From Algibacter mikhailovii (GTDB lineage Bacteria; Bacteroidota; Bacteroidia; Flavobacteriales; Flavobacteriaceae), in the NCBI RefSeq assembly GCF_014651495.1, contig NZ_BMWZ01000007.1, positions 62,001-126,000 of the forward strand: 64,000 nucleotides of DNA, in the 5' to 3' direction. The notes beneath the pieces were generated by a model that was not told the DNA's origin, did no database searches, and saw only the letters and a list, made by a program, of their open reading frames with translations. Below, in pieces: positions 28,397-38,900 of the stretch (positions are counted from its first letter, which is position 1; each line of letters starts with the position of its first letter). Position numbers and translations under genes: made by a program.

Positions 28397-30949
28397 TTAA
28401 TTATTATAGAGATTCAAATATGCATCCAAATTTTTATGAATTTGAATTATTTGATAGTTTGTAGATGACACTACAAAATAGGGGGGTTTTATTTTATTCT
28501 TATCTTTTTTCACAATGAGTTGCTCAAAGTTTTCTGCGACTTGCTTAGAATTTATACCATGAACAATAACAAAACTTGTTTTGGGGTCATAAACATCTAA
28601 TGATGACTTCAATTTATAATATTTTACATGTTTTAAAACCGTATCTAAAGTTGTCTTAAATCCTAATATTTCGTCTTGCTTTTGCTCGTTAAATTTGAAA
28701 ACAACTTTATGTCCAACTGACAGACTATCAACAGATTCAACAAATTCAGTGCCCGCTAATTTAGGCAAAATATTTGATTCTATGTTCTTAGCTTGTTTCC
28801 CTTCTGGCGTATTGGCATAAGTCACTGCTAAATAATTTATAGCTTTTTTATAGGTTTCATAACCGTATAAACGGCCTTTTGCAGTAGCTTTTAATAATTC
28901 AAACTTTGGCACAATGGCATCACCATCAAACCTATTGATATAATCCTCACTTTTTGAAATAACCTCAGCATATTCTTGGTTTTCATGCTGAACATATAAG
29001 GCTTCATACAAACTTTGTGGACTATTTTCATCTCGTCCTGACACCAATTCAGGATTCTTTAAAATCGTTGTATACCTTGAATCTGGGTATGTGTTTATAA
29101 TATTATTTTTCGCTATTTCAGCTTCATCATGCTCACCAAGTAATTCATAAATCTTGTACAAATTATATTTAGAAGGCAATATGAGTCTTTCCTCTGGATT
29201 ACTTTCAAGCAGATTAAGAAACTTACTTTTAGCTAATTCATATTCCTTAAATTTCTCTTTATAAATAAGTCCCAGCTGATAATAGGCGTAATTTCTATCT
29301 TTTGAAATGCTATCAATTTCTTTCTCTTCAGTTGGAATTTTTGAAATATAAAAGTCTGGGTTAAACTTTTCATCATCAGAAACGGGTGCTACGATATCAA
29401 TATCAGTATTACCAGGGTTTAAACCAGAAACACCTTTACTAGACAATCTCCAATTATCTTCTAAAGGTCTATTTCCCCATATCTTCACAAATTCATTTTT
29501 TCCATAGGATACAGTCGTGGGGTTATAAAAATAAAACAAGGTCGCTTGGTCTGAACCGCCTTGCGCACTGCGTCCAATTTGATTATTAACCGTAACTAAG
29601 CCATTATTTCGCTCTGCGGCTTCTGTACGCTCTTTTTCTTCTTCAGCTTTCCGTTTTAACTCATCTACGTAATTATTAAAATATTTACTACGTTGATCAT
29701 CCGGCATATGTACCAAATTTAAAACACTATCATTTACTCGAGCAACACCCTCATAGAAAATAACATCATTTAAATTATCTCGTTTTCTTTTTATAACACG
29801 ATATGGTTTTGAATTTAGCGGCAAAACACTCATGGTGCTGTCATAATACTCACCGGCATCAGCATAAACTGAACCATCAAAATACATATCACCAAGGGTT
29901 TCATAGTTTTTCGCCTTCAGATAACTATCTTGAGAATTCGTTCTTAGTGATTTATTGTAATAAGCAATGGCCAATGAATCTGATTCTATATTTCTATAAA
30001 ACTCAGCGGTATGGTGATATATCTTATCTAAAAACGGACGATTTTCTCTATTTTCTTCCAATTCTCGCAAAAATGCCGCTACCTCATATCTATCATCATG
30101 TTCAGGATCAAAATTCTTAACCTTTTCAAGATGCGCAGCAATCATATATATTCTTGGTGTCTTTCTATTTAATTCAATGACTTTATCAAAAACACTATTT
30201 GCGCTGTCTTTTAGTCCTAATTTATTATATAATTGACCTTGAATAAAGCGATACCTTCCTCGTTCATCATGACTGGTTGTAACTTGAGAAGCCGTTTCTA
30301 AATGCGTAATGGCGGTATCTATAACTTTAGTATTTATGTAGGCTTGGGCTAAAGTTGAAGTTGCATCTGCCAATTCTTGACCCTCAATATCTTCCTGTCG
30401 CAACAAACGCTTTAGATTCTTTATGGCTAACTCATTATTATCCAAACGCATATTGGTTTTTTCCCTCCAAACCTTTGCCTGATTAATTTTATCACTTGCC
30501 GCGTATTTATAAAGAATATAGTTAAAGGCCTCTAAAGCGGGAATAAAGCGTTCATCGAAATATCTCGATTTCCCTAAGAGCATATAGGCCTCATCCATTT
30601 GAGGGTTTTTTTCCTTACCCTCTATATTCATGCTGTGTTTCTGAATGGCCTTGATTGCTTTTTCCTCAGCTCTTGTGAAATTTTCGTTTTTTGATTGTCC
30701 CGGTATTATAATTTCTTCTGAAAGTTGCATGCGCTCTACAGGTAGCACATCCCAATAATTATCAAAGTATGATGCGTTTAGCGCTTCTTTCCCTTGCTCT
30801 AAGGCAATAGAGCCATTGTACAAAATATTATATTCAGTACTAAGGGCATGCATGTTTCTGCTCACAAACTTGTCCTTTTTTCTAGAACAACTTAATGCGA
30901 ACAAGGCACAAATGGTAAAGGTTAATATGACTTTAAAAGATGTTTTCAT
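28397..30949 (-). CDS. sprE: Type IX secretion / gliding motility TPR lipoprotein SprE (PorW)
   Basis: An 850-residue lipoprotein with a signal peptide ending ALFALSC (Cys21). TPR units occupy residues about 120-400 and 540-760, with a low-complexity acidic stretch around 430-520. Opening sequence, length, lipobox and placement upstream of a bactofilin gene agree with SprE of Flavobacterium johnsoniae (PorW in Porphyromonas), which is needed for type IX secretion and gliding. It heads the run of genes that continues into the ATP synthase. Confidence 0.88.
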   Translation of the reverse strand: MKTSFKVILTFTICALFALSCSRKKDKFVSRNMHALSTEYNILYNGSIALEQGKEALNASYFDNYWDVLPVERMQLSEEIIIPGQSKNENFTRAEEKAIKAIQKHSMNIEGKEKNPQMDEAYMLLGKSRYFDERFIPALEAFNYILYKYAASDKINQAKVWREKTNMRLDNNELAIKNLKRLLRQEDIEGQELADATSTLAQAYINTKVIDTAITHLETASQVTTSHDERGRYRFIQGQLYNKLGLKDSANSVFDKVIELNRKTPRIYMIAAHLEKVKNFDPEHDDRYEVAAFLRELEENRENRPFLDKIYHHTAEFYRNIESDSLAIAYYNKSLRTNSQDSYLKAKNYETLGDMYFDGSVYADAGEYYDSTMSVLPLNSKPYRVIKRKRDNLNDVIFYEGVARVNDSVLNLVHMPDDQRSKYFNNYVDELKRKAEEEKERTEAAERNNGLVTVNNQIGRSAQGGSDQATLFYFYNPTTVSYGKNEFVKIWGNRPLEDNWRLSSKGVSGLNPGNTDIDIVAPVSDDEKFNPDFYISKIPTEEKEIDSISKDRNYAYYQLGLIYKEKFKEYELAKSKFLNLLESNPEERLILPSKYNLYKIYELLGEHDEAEIAKNNIINTYPDSRYTTILKNPELVSGRDENSPQSLYEALYVQHENQEYAEVISKSEDYINRFDGDAIVPKFELLKATAKGRLYGYETYKKAINYLAVTYANTPEGKQAKNIESNILPKLAGTEFVESVDSLSVGHKVVFKFNEQKQDEILGFKTTLDTVLKHVKYYKLKSSLDVYDPKTSFVIVHGINSKQVAENFEQLIVKKDKNKIKPPYFVVSSTNYQIIQIHKNLDAYLNLYNN

Positions 30950-31105
30950 TTACTCGAAAATTTCTATTCCATTGGAATAAAACAAAAATTCATACATAAA
31001 TCAACCACTTTACTTTAGTATAAACCATTAAATTTCTCATAAATTGTCAAGAAAGATAATCCTTTAAACACGTTTCAACACTGGCATTTTTAGTCTGAAT
31101 AATAA

Positions 31106-31177
31106 CTGTAATATGCTGTAATTATTATATAACTGGGTAAAAATAAACATCTTTTTGAATTATTGCCTGTAATATGC
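31106..31177. repeat. Short direct repeat CTGTAATATGC
   Basis: CTGTAATATGC occurs at 31106-31116 and 31167-31177, and each copy is followed by a similar stretch (TGTAATTA or AGAAATTA, later GGGTAAAAAT or AGGTAAAAAT). The two units are 61 bp apart in the 279-bp gap between sprE and the ABC ATPase gene. It is either a small duplication or paired regulatory sites. Confidence 0.5.
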
Positions 31178-31228
31178 AGAAATTACATGAATTCAATAAT
31201 AAAAGGCTAGGTAAAAATTTAATATATT

Positions 31229-31924
31229 CTAATTAGAAAAATGAGTTTCTAACTCTTTTAAAGTCGCTGCACTTGTAGCTAAGTCTTTAACAACTTCACC
31301 TTTTTCCAAAACTACAATACGTTCGCAAACGTCTGTTACATGCAATAAATCATGACTAGAAATTAAAACGGTAACGCCTTTTGCTTCTGCTAAATCTTTT
31401 ATTATTTCTTTTAGTCGTATTTGAGTTGTTGGATCTAAATTAGCAAAAGGCTCATCCAATATCACCACCTCCGGATTACCAATAAGGGCTGCAACAATGC
31501 CTGCTTTTTTCTGGTTTCCCTTACTTAAATCACGTAAATACTTCTTTTGACCTAAAATTTCACCATGAAAAAAATCTTCAAACTGTGCTACAAGTGCATC
31601 CACATCGGCCTTACTTTGCCCACGCAATTCACCAATAAAGTAAAAATATTCTTCAGCGGTTAGGTAACCAATTAAAAAACTTTCATCTATAAAAGCGGAT
31701 GTAAAGGGTTTCCAATCTTCACTGGCATTAACAGAAACACCATTGTTATTTATAAACCCTGTAGTAGGTTGTATCAAATCTAAAAGCAAACTAAAATACG
31801 TTGTTTTTCCTGCGCCATTATTACCTACCAAACCAAAACTTTGACCTTTAGGAATCTCTAAGTGTTCTATACTTAAAACTAGATTCTCGTTATATTTTTT
31901 TGAAAGATTAGTTGTAACAATCAT
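31229..31924 (-). CDS. ABC transporter ATP-binding protein
   Basis: A 231-residue ATPase. Walker A is GNNGAGKTT (about 35-43), the signature is the variant LSKGNQKK, Walker B is VVILDEP and the switch His is in ISSHD. It lies 23 bp after the DUF5687 membrane gene and together they form an ABC-2-like exporter with unknown cargo. Confidence 0.92.
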   Translation of the reverse strand: MIVTTNLSKKYNENLVLSIEHLEIPKGQSFGLVGNNGAGKTTYFSLLLDLIQPTTGFINNNGVSVNASEDWKPFTSAFIDESFLIGYLTAEEYFYFIGELRGQSKADVDALVAQFEDFFHGEILGQKKYLRDLSKGNQKKAGIVAALIGNPEVVILDEPFANLDPTTQIRLKEIIKDLAEAKGVTVLISSHDLLHVTDVCERIVVLEKGEVVKDLATSAATLKELETHFSN

Positions 31925-31947
31925 GATTTAAATAATTTTTAAAAGAC

Positions 31948-33420
31948 CTACTTTTTTTCTGCGAAAGCAGCAATGGTTTTATACTTCCCTTTTTGATAAA
32001 CCCCTTCAATTTTACTTAAAAAGAAATTTCTGAAAACAATGCCTAAAACACCACTTAAAGCAAGAACAATAAGCCCTGCTTGAAAGTTTATAATTTTGTA
32101 AGGCACATAAAAAAGCAGCATAGGCAGCACTAATTTAGGCAAAGCAATGAGCATCTGTGTAGGATTGAATCCATTGGTATTACTAAATGCTTTGGCCTTT
32201 ACATTCAATTCTATAGGCACTCTATTTAATGCACCTCCAAACAATGTTATAAATGAGTTCAACCCAATATTAAATAGGGCTCCAGCGGCAATCATTCCAA
32301 AAATATCCCATCCAAAATATAAATATGGGATGCTCAGAATAAAGGAAACAAAAACTGCAACAACCATTAAATACCATTTCGATTCTAAATATTTACTATA
32401 TGGTATATTCTGACTCATTAACAACTTATAATACTCGCTATCCCAAGAAGGCACCAATTGCCCAAATGTCATTAAAAAACCTCCTGTTACAAACATAGAG
32501 GCAAAAGCCAAAAAAGCAGGCATGTTTTTGTACGCACTTTGCGTATAAAAAAACAAGCCATAAAAAAGGAACAACCCCGACATTAACAACACTTGTTTTG
32601 GTCGTGCATTTCTCAAAATTAAACGTATATCGTTTTTTAAAAACACAGCTACACTACCAAATCTATTTACCCAATTTAAATCTAAACTTTTTACACGATC
32701 TGCCTTTTTAGAAATAGCGCCATCCAAATAAAACCCTTTTCTTATATCCGAGTAATTTTTTTTGTACAATAAAAACAAGAACAATAGTGGTATAATCACT
32801 AAATAAGGTTGCTGATAAAGCATATTAAAAGCTTTACCAATAGGCTCTGAAATTTTAAAAAAACCATAGGTTTCTAAACCTAAAAAAACGAACAAAACAC
32901 CTGCAATACTGTAAAAAAATGTGTTGTTTTTATTAATCAAAAAATTTATAAAATTGACACAAAATGTCAAGATAATAATAGATAAAAACCAACAAAACAC
33001 ATTGACAACCGCATAGCCTTGTACTAATAGCACAATACTAAAAGGTAAAAAGATAAAAAGGGCAATACAATTAAAAAATGACAAGGCGGTTTTTCCCAGT
33101 AAATAATGAATAACTGTGTTTCGCTTTATTGGAATAGTCATCAAAGGTTTAATATTCATCACAGGCAGCTGCTGTAGAAAAAACCGGATCACTATATCAA
33201 ATAAAAACCAATAAATTAAAAAATTATTAACGAGAATTATTGGGTCTAAATCAGGCTTAATTTTTTTGGCAATAAAAAACAAACCAACGCCTAACATGAT
33301 GGCAGCACCTCCAAAATATATGGCAGCCAAAAACAGTAGTATTTTAATGGCAATACCCTTTTGAAAATAAGAGGCTCTGCTAAACTGTTTCCACTCTAAG
33401 TTAAAAAACAACCGAATCAT
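31948..33420 (-). CDS. DUF5687 family ABC transporter membrane protein
   Basis: A 490-residue protein with about 12 transmembrane segments, starting MIRLFFNLEWKQFSRASYF. It matches in length and context the DUF5687 family, which sits beside ABC ATPase genes in Bacteroidota. Charged loops such as AISKKADRVKSLDLNW face the cytoplasm. It is probably the permease partner of the ATPase gene that follows. Substrate unknown. Confidence 0.82.
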   Translation of the reverse strand: MIRLFFNLEWKQFSRASYFQKGIAIKILLFLAAIYFGGAAIMLGVGLFFIAKKIKPDLDPIILVNNFLIYWFLFDIVIRFFLQQLPVMNIKPLMTIPIKRNTVIHYLLGKTALSFFNCIALFIFLPFSIVLLVQGYAVVNVFCWFLSIIILTFCVNFINFLINKNNTFFYSIAGVLFVFLGLETYGFFKISEPIGKAFNMLYQQPYLVIIPLLFLFLLYKKNYSDIRKGFYLDGAISKKADRVKSLDLNWVNRFGSVAVFLKNDIRLILRNARPKQVLLMSGLFLFYGLFFYTQSAYKNMPAFLAFASMFVTGGFLMTFGQLVPSWDSEYYKLLMSQNIPYSKYLESKWYLMVVAVFVSFILSIPYLYFGWDIFGMIAAGALFNIGLNSFITLFGGALNRVPIELNVKAKAFSNTNGFNPTQMLIALPKLVLPMLLFYVPYKIINFQAGLIVLALSGVLGIVFRNFFLSKIEGVYQKGKYKTIAAFAEKK

Positions 33421-33482
33421 AAGGCGTTTTGTTTTCGTTTAAGACTATTATCTAGTTGACATCCACACAATGAATCTCAAGA

Positions 33483-33890
33483 TTACATCATGTGTTTTTG
33501 CGCAATTTTCTGAACTTTTGCTCCCCAAGCCTGTCCAAAAGACATCGCTCTTTGGGTTAGGTCTAACTGTTTTTCTGCTAATTTCTTTCCTAAATCTGTT
33601 TCATAAAAGACAACCAATGCTTTAATTTCTTCTTGAGTAAATTCAGTCATATACAATTCTGCTATTTGACCATATATATCGCCTAAAGTACCTTGAGCCT
33701 CATTTAAATAGGCCGCTTTATTGGCTTCTGGTACCATAGTACCAATTTGAGTAATGGCGTTTTCAAAGGCTGCGCCAGCTCCTGTAGTTTTAATAAATTC
33801 AACAGTTTCTTTTTTGAATTCAGAATTTTCTTGTGCTTGACAAAAACTAACAGCGATTAAAACAAGGCTAGCAAATAAAAAATTTTTCAT
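33483..33890 (-). CDS. Exported DUF2059 family protein
   Basis: A 135-residue protein with a signal peptide (residues 1-19, ending VSFCQA). The helical mature part contains YMTEFTQEEIKALVVFYETD, the hallmark of DUF2059. These are small periplasmic proteins of unknown function. It lies 62 bp before the ABC transporter genes on the same strand. Confidence 0.85.
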   Translation of the reverse strand: MKNFLFASLVLIAVSFCQAQENSEFKKETVEFIKTTGAGAAFENAITQIGTMVPEANKAAYLNEAQGTLGDIYGQIAELYMTEFTQEEIKALVVFYETDLGKKLAEKQLDLTQRAMSFGQAWGAKVQKIAQKHMM

Positions 33891-34262
33891 TTTAAAAAAT
33901 TAAATGGGTTATTGAAAAGGTTATATGTTGGTACAACAAAAAGTTGAAACGTTACAATGTTTTTTTGAAATGAATAACTAAATATACATGTTTCCAAATT
34001 TTATAGACTACATAATTTGCAATATAAAACAACCATATACTAAATAAAAATACCACCTGTCTAATTTTAGACCTTCGCACCAATAGATATACCCAATATC
34101 ATCATTATGTCTTAATTTATATTAAACTGAACAGCATAAAACTATTTGTTTGTTGAAAATCATCTGCCATAATTATAACTCAGTATCTTTCCTCTTGCTT
34201 TTTTTACGAAAAGTGTTCCTCATTTTTAAAGGCTTCACTATTTTTGTAGAAAATAATTTTAC
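33891..34262. other. 372-bp divergent intergenic region
   Basis: It separates the DUF2059 gene from the reductase gene. It holds the reductase promoter box at 34239-34246. No RNA gene, repeat or credible small protein was seen; an open frame at 34150-34353 overlaps the reductase start and lacks protein-like composition. Confidence 0.6.
34239..34246 (+). promoter_or_regulatory. -7 promoter box for the reductase gene
   Basis: TATTTTTG fits TAnnTTTG exactly and ends 16 bp before the ATG. No convincing -33 box was seen. Confidence 0.55.
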
Positions 34263-35318
34263 ATGTCTTCATTCTATAAACTTTCGGTTAAAAATATTAA
34301 TAGAGAAACTGATAAAGCAATTAGCATTTCATTTAATATTCCAGAAAACCTAAAAGACACATTTGCTTTTAAAGCTGGTCAATATATAACACTAAAAACC
34401 GAAATTAATGGCAATGAAGTACGACGTGATTATTCCCTTTGCGTTGCTCCAAAAAGTGGAGAAATAAAAGTAGCCGTTAAAGAAGTTAAGGACGGTACCT
34501 TTTCGGCTTATGCAAATAAATCTTTAAAAGTGGGAGACTCTATTGAGGTAGCACCACCTAAAGGTCGTTTTGTTTTTGAACCCAATGATTCAAAGACAAA
34601 AAACATTGCTCTTTTTACAGCTGGTAGTGGTATTACTCCTATTTTAAGTATTATAAAATGTGCTTTAGAAGAAGAAGTATATAGTAAAGTTATTCTAGTT
34701 TATGGAAATAAGACTACTAAAGACACCATGTTCCTTAATGAGCTTTTAGATTTACAGCACCAATATAAAGAACGTTTCTCTATACAATTTGTATTTAGTC
34801 AGCAAGATGAGGAAAATGCAATTTTTGGAAGAATTGAGAAGAGTACTGTGAATTACGTAATGAAGAACGAGCACAAACACATAGAGGTTGACGCCTATTA
34901 TTTATGTGGACCAGAAGGCATGATTCATACGGTTAAAGATGTGTTAGTTGAGCATAATATTGACGAGAATAAAATTCACTTTGAACTTTTTAAAGCCGCA
35001 AAGCCAGCTGAAGTGAAAGAAGAAGTAGTTGCTTCAGGTAACACAAGCATATCTATTACGGTTGATGAAGAAACAACGACTTTTGATATGTCTCAAAAAC
35101 AAACTATTCTTGAAGCGGCTTTAGATGAAGATTTAGACGCTCCTTATTCATGTCAAGGTGGAATTTGCAGCAGTTGTTTAGCCAGAATCACTGAAGGCGC
35201 AGCTACTATGCGTCAAAACAACATTTTAACCGAAAGTGAAGTAGCTGAGGGGCTTATTTTAACCTGTCAAGCACATCCTACTACGTCAAAACTAGTCATA
35301 GACTTTGATGATGTTTAA
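34263..35318 (+). CDS. Flavin/[2Fe-2S] oxidoreductase, PaaE-like
   Basis: A 351-residue three-domain electron-transfer protein. Residues about 1-105 bind FAD (RDYSLCVAP). Residues about 110-240 bind NAD(P)H (FTAGSGITPILSI; YYLCGPEGMI). Residues about 262-351 are a plant-type ferredoxin with Cys297, Cys302, Cys305 and Cys335. This is the order of PaaE and ferredoxin-NADP reductases of oxygenase systems. No oxygenase gene is nearby, so it may reduce ferredoxin or serve a distant enzyme. It has its own promoter and terminator. Confidence 0.9.
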   Translation: MSSFYKLSVKNINRETDKAISISFNIPENLKDTFAFKAGQYITLKTEINGNEVRRDYSLCVAPKSGEIKVAVKEVKDGTFSAYANKSLKVGDSIEVAPPKGRFVFEPNDSKTKNIALFTAGSGITPILSIIKCALEEEVYSKVILVYGNKTTKDTMFLNELLDLQHQYKERFSIQFVFSQQDEENAIFGRIEKSTVNYVMKNEHKHIEVDAYYLCGPEGMIHTVKDVLVEHNIDENKIHFELFKAAKPAEVKEEVVASGNTSISITVDEETTTFDMSQKQTILEAALDEDLDAPYSCQGGICSSCLARITEGAATMRQNNILTESEVAEGLILTCQAHPTTSKLVIDFDDV

Positions 35319-35369
35319 AGGATAATTTTCAATTCTAAATTAAAACAACCGCTCTTATTAAAGTATTAG

Positions 35370-35398
35370 AGCCTTTTAAAAGTCAAAGGCTATTTTTT
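35370..35398 (+). terminator. Terminator of the reductase gene
   Basis: Arms AGCCTTT and AAAGGCT with an eight-base loop are followed by A and six T residues, 52 bp after the stop. Confidence 0.85.
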
Positions 35399-35870
35399 GC
35401 TTAATCCCAAATTATTTTGCGGATGACCCCGATGTTTCCGTACGTCACGTAATAGAACGCCCTAGTCAAAACAAAGATTCACAGTTTGAATCCTAGATAC
35501 CATTGTACTGATGTTGTTCACATCAAATCTTATCCCTAAAGTACATACAGAAATCAACAAAGCCCACGTATACAATTACAAACAAAACATATTTTGGTGG
35601 ATTAACATGCCTTAGGTTTTTGAATTCAGTTATGCTGCTCCTTCAGAAAATCATTTCAATATGAATTTCTCAGAATATTGGTATTTCAAAAAATTCAAAA
35701 AGTGATTTCTCATCTAAACCAATCTTCGTAGAAAACAATCCAACTTTACAAAACTGCATCAAATTCACATAAACTCAAAAAAGATATTCGTTTTATGTGT
35801 TTAATTAAAAATTACCACCCAATACATTATAATCTTTCAATAAAACCCTGTAATTCTTGAGTGTTTATTT
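35399..35870 (+). other. Intergenic region upstream of susC1 with possible decayed coding sequence
   Basis: No intact gene lies here. Between about 35401 and 35705 short frames with protein-like composition follow one another with frameshifts and stops: ADDPDVSVRHVIERPSQ ends at 35494, then a shift of one base gives KAHVYNYKQNIFWWINMP ending at a TAG near 35612, and the same frame continues EFSYAAPSENHFNMNF to about 35704. This could be the remnant of a gene; it could also be chance. The family was not recognised. Confidence 0.3.
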
Positions 35871-35904
35871 ATATGTTACATGCTTTTGACTATATGTTGT
35901 ATGC
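35871..35904 (+). promoter_or_regulatory. Paired direct repeats upstream of susC1, candidate HTCS operator
   Basis: ATATGTTACATGC at 35871-35883 and ATATGTTGTATGC at 35892-35904 match at 11 of 13 bases with a period of exactly 21 bp, two helical turns. The second copy starts 31 bp before the -7 box. AraC-family proteins often bind such direct repeats, and the locus encodes a hybrid two-component regulator with an AraC-type domain. The same arrangement occurs at 51311-51344 upstream of susC2. Confidence 0.7.
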
Positions 35905-35922
35905 CTGAACTTATATCCATGC

Positions 35923-35930
35923 TAAGTTTG
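35923..35930 (+). promoter_or_regulatory. -7 promoter box for susC1
   Basis: TAAGTTTG fits TAnnTTTG exactly, 44 bp before the susC1 ATG. The -33 region is occupied by the second direct repeat (TTG at 35897-35899, 23 bp upstream), as expected of an activator-dependent promoter. Confidence 0.65.
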
Positions 35931-35974
35931 TCTTGATATTTTATTTAACTATTTATTAACTATACTAAGAGACA

Positions 35975-38900
35975 TTGACGCTTATGAAATCAACAAAATT
36001 ACTCAAGCTAAAATTTCAACATCGTTTCCTGATGTTGTTCATGGCTTTGCTAGCTGGTACCGCGCTAGCAAGTGCCCAAAACCTATCAATTAGCGGTACA
36101 ATTACTGATGAGAATAACCAACCTTTGGCAGGCGCAAACGTATTGGTAAAAAACACCTCTAATGGTGCTCAAACAGATTTTGATGGCAACTTTTCTATTT
36201 CAGCTGCAACTGACGCTATTTTAGTCATAAGCTATATGGGATTTGTTACACAGGAAATTCCAGTGAACGGTAAAACCACTATAAATGCAATTCTTATCGA
36301 AGATGCCAGTCAGCTTGATGAAGTTGTAATAGTAGGATATGGTAAACAAAAGAAATCTGATTTAACTGGTGCTGTCGCACAAGTGGGCTCCAAAGAAATT
36401 GAAAAATACACCTACAGTGATGCCACACAAGCCTTACAAGGACGTATGGCTGGTGTAAATGTATCGCAACAAGGAGGTGCGCCTGGGGCAAATTCAGTAA
36501 TAACCATTAGAGGTACTGGAACATTCTCCAATAACGGACCTCTATTTGTAATAGATGGTATGATCACCGGAAGTATGGATTCTGTCAACCCTAATGATAT
36601 AGAAAGTGTTTCGGTTTTAAAGGATGCCTCTGCAACTGCAATCTACGGTTCCAGAGCAGCAAATGGTGTTGTTATTGTAACCACTAAAAAGGGTAAAAAA
36701 GGCCAAGTAAGTATTGAACTTGACACAAACTATGGTTTTGATAAAGTTATAAATGAGGTAGATTGGGCTGATGCCAGACAATATGTAGATATTGTAAACC
36801 GCGCGAATGACACAGATGGTGTACCTAGAAAACCAGCGAATGATACCGAATTCGACCCGAATTATACGAGCAACTTATATGACGACTCTTTTAGAACAGC
36901 AGGTGTATCTAACACAAACCTTAGAATGTCTGGTGGTGGAGACCATAGTGCATACGCTCTATCTTTAAGCCACTTAGACAAAGAAGGAATTGTAAAATCT
37001 TCGGAGTTTGAAAGAACAACAGCAAGAATAAACACCAGTTTAGATAAAGGGCATTTCAAAATGGAAGCCAATGTTGGTTTAACAAGAACAATTAATAGAC
37101 CAAATGTTTATTTTAATAAGGAAAGAAACCTTTTACCTACCATAAGATTAAGAAACGATGCTGGTGAGTGGAGTGCTGATGATAGAGCCGATAGAGGTAT
37201 AACAACAGCCTATGGTGCTTTCTATGGTCAAGGAACCATAACCAATGAATTAGCTCTTGCTGAATTAGAACAGCGAAAAGTTAAAACAAATAGAGTAATA
37301 GGTAATATTGCAGGTTCTTATGAAATTATAGAAGGATTGACGTATAAGCTCAACTTAGGTGTTGAATCTGCTGCACGAAATAATTTCAGATTCAGTCCTG
37401 ATGAACAAGTAATTTATGACGGTAGTAATAAAGCAACTTCCGAGTTCTTTGAAGAAAACAGCAATACGTTTAATACATTAATTGAAAATACATTAAACTA
37501 TAATAAAACATTTAATAAACATAAAATTGATGTACTAGCTGGGTTTACACAACAAGAAAACAACAGAAGGTTTTTAGGTGTTAATGCTATTAATGCTACC
37601 AATGGCATTAGCGTTGGCCAGGCTTTTTCTAAGGACAACCTACAATCATCTACTGGACAAGATATCACATCTTCAATTCAATCCTATTTTGGTCGATTAA
37701 ATTACACCTATGATGACAGATATTTACTAACGGCTAGTATTCGTCGTGATGGTTCTTCATTCTTTAAAGAAGATTTAAGATGGGGAGAGTTTCCATCATT
37801 TGCTATAGGTTGGAATTTAAGCAATGAGCAATTTATGGAGAACTTTGATGCCTTAACAAATATTAAATTAAGAGCAGGTTATGGAGAAATAGGCTCTAAC
37901 AACGTTAATGCTTACGTCACTGAGCCTTCAATTAACTTGTTTAGCACCTATGTTTTAGGAAACCCAAGTTCAAGAGAAACGGGGTATGCAGTAACAAGAG
38001 GTGTTAATGAAAATATTTTTTGGGAAACTACAAAAACCACGAATGTTGGTCTAGAATTTAATGCCTTTAAAAGTAAATTAAATATTACTTTAGATTACTT
38101 TATTAAAAAGTCTGAAGATATTTTAGTCGATATTCAACTCCCTTTATATACTGGATTTGCCAATAGAATTCCATTTAATAGAGGTAGTATCGAAAATAAA
38201 GGTTTTGAATTTTTAGCTACCTATTCAGATTCATTTGGAGACTTTAATTTCAGTGTAACAGGTAACTTCTCAACCTTAGACAACAAAGTAACGTCTTTAG
38301 GTGGGCAAGCCCCAATAGTAGGCGGTGGGTTTACCTCAAACGGACTGCAAGGTACAAGAACTGATATAGGAGAACCCATAGGGTCTTTTTACGGTTATGT
38401 AACCGATGGTATTTATCAAACAGATGCCGAAGCTGATGCTGCTAATGATCAAGAAGGCAGTCCTCAGGCTGGTGATTTGAAGTTTAAAGATTTTGATGGT
38501 AATGGTATTGATCCAGAGGATCGAAGATATTTAGGCAGCCCCATTCCAAATTTTGAATATGGCTTAAATATCTCTGCAGACTATAAAAACTTTGATTTAA
38601 GTTTATTCTTTAATGGCGTTTCTGGAAACAAAATATTGAACTCTTCTATTTATAGAGGTTACTTTGATTTTAATGGTAATTATTTAGCAGATGCTACAAA
38701 TGCCTGGACACCATCAAACACAAATACTAATGTACCCAGGAACACTCAAGTAGACCCAGGTTTCAACCGTAGAATGTCAGATTTTTATCTTGAAAACGGT
38801 GCATATTTCCGCTTAAGAAATGCACAAATTGGTTATACTTTACCAGACAACGTACTTGAAAAAATCAAATTACAAAAAATAAGATTATATTTTTCTGGAA

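Noticed and set aside
34150-34353. Open frame before the reductase gene
   Set aside because: It overlaps the reductase start in another frame and has no protein-like pattern.
35461-35500. T-loop-like bases (TTTGAATCC) suggesting a tRNA
   Set aside because: No acceptor stem, anticodon arm or CCA-like end could be built around them.
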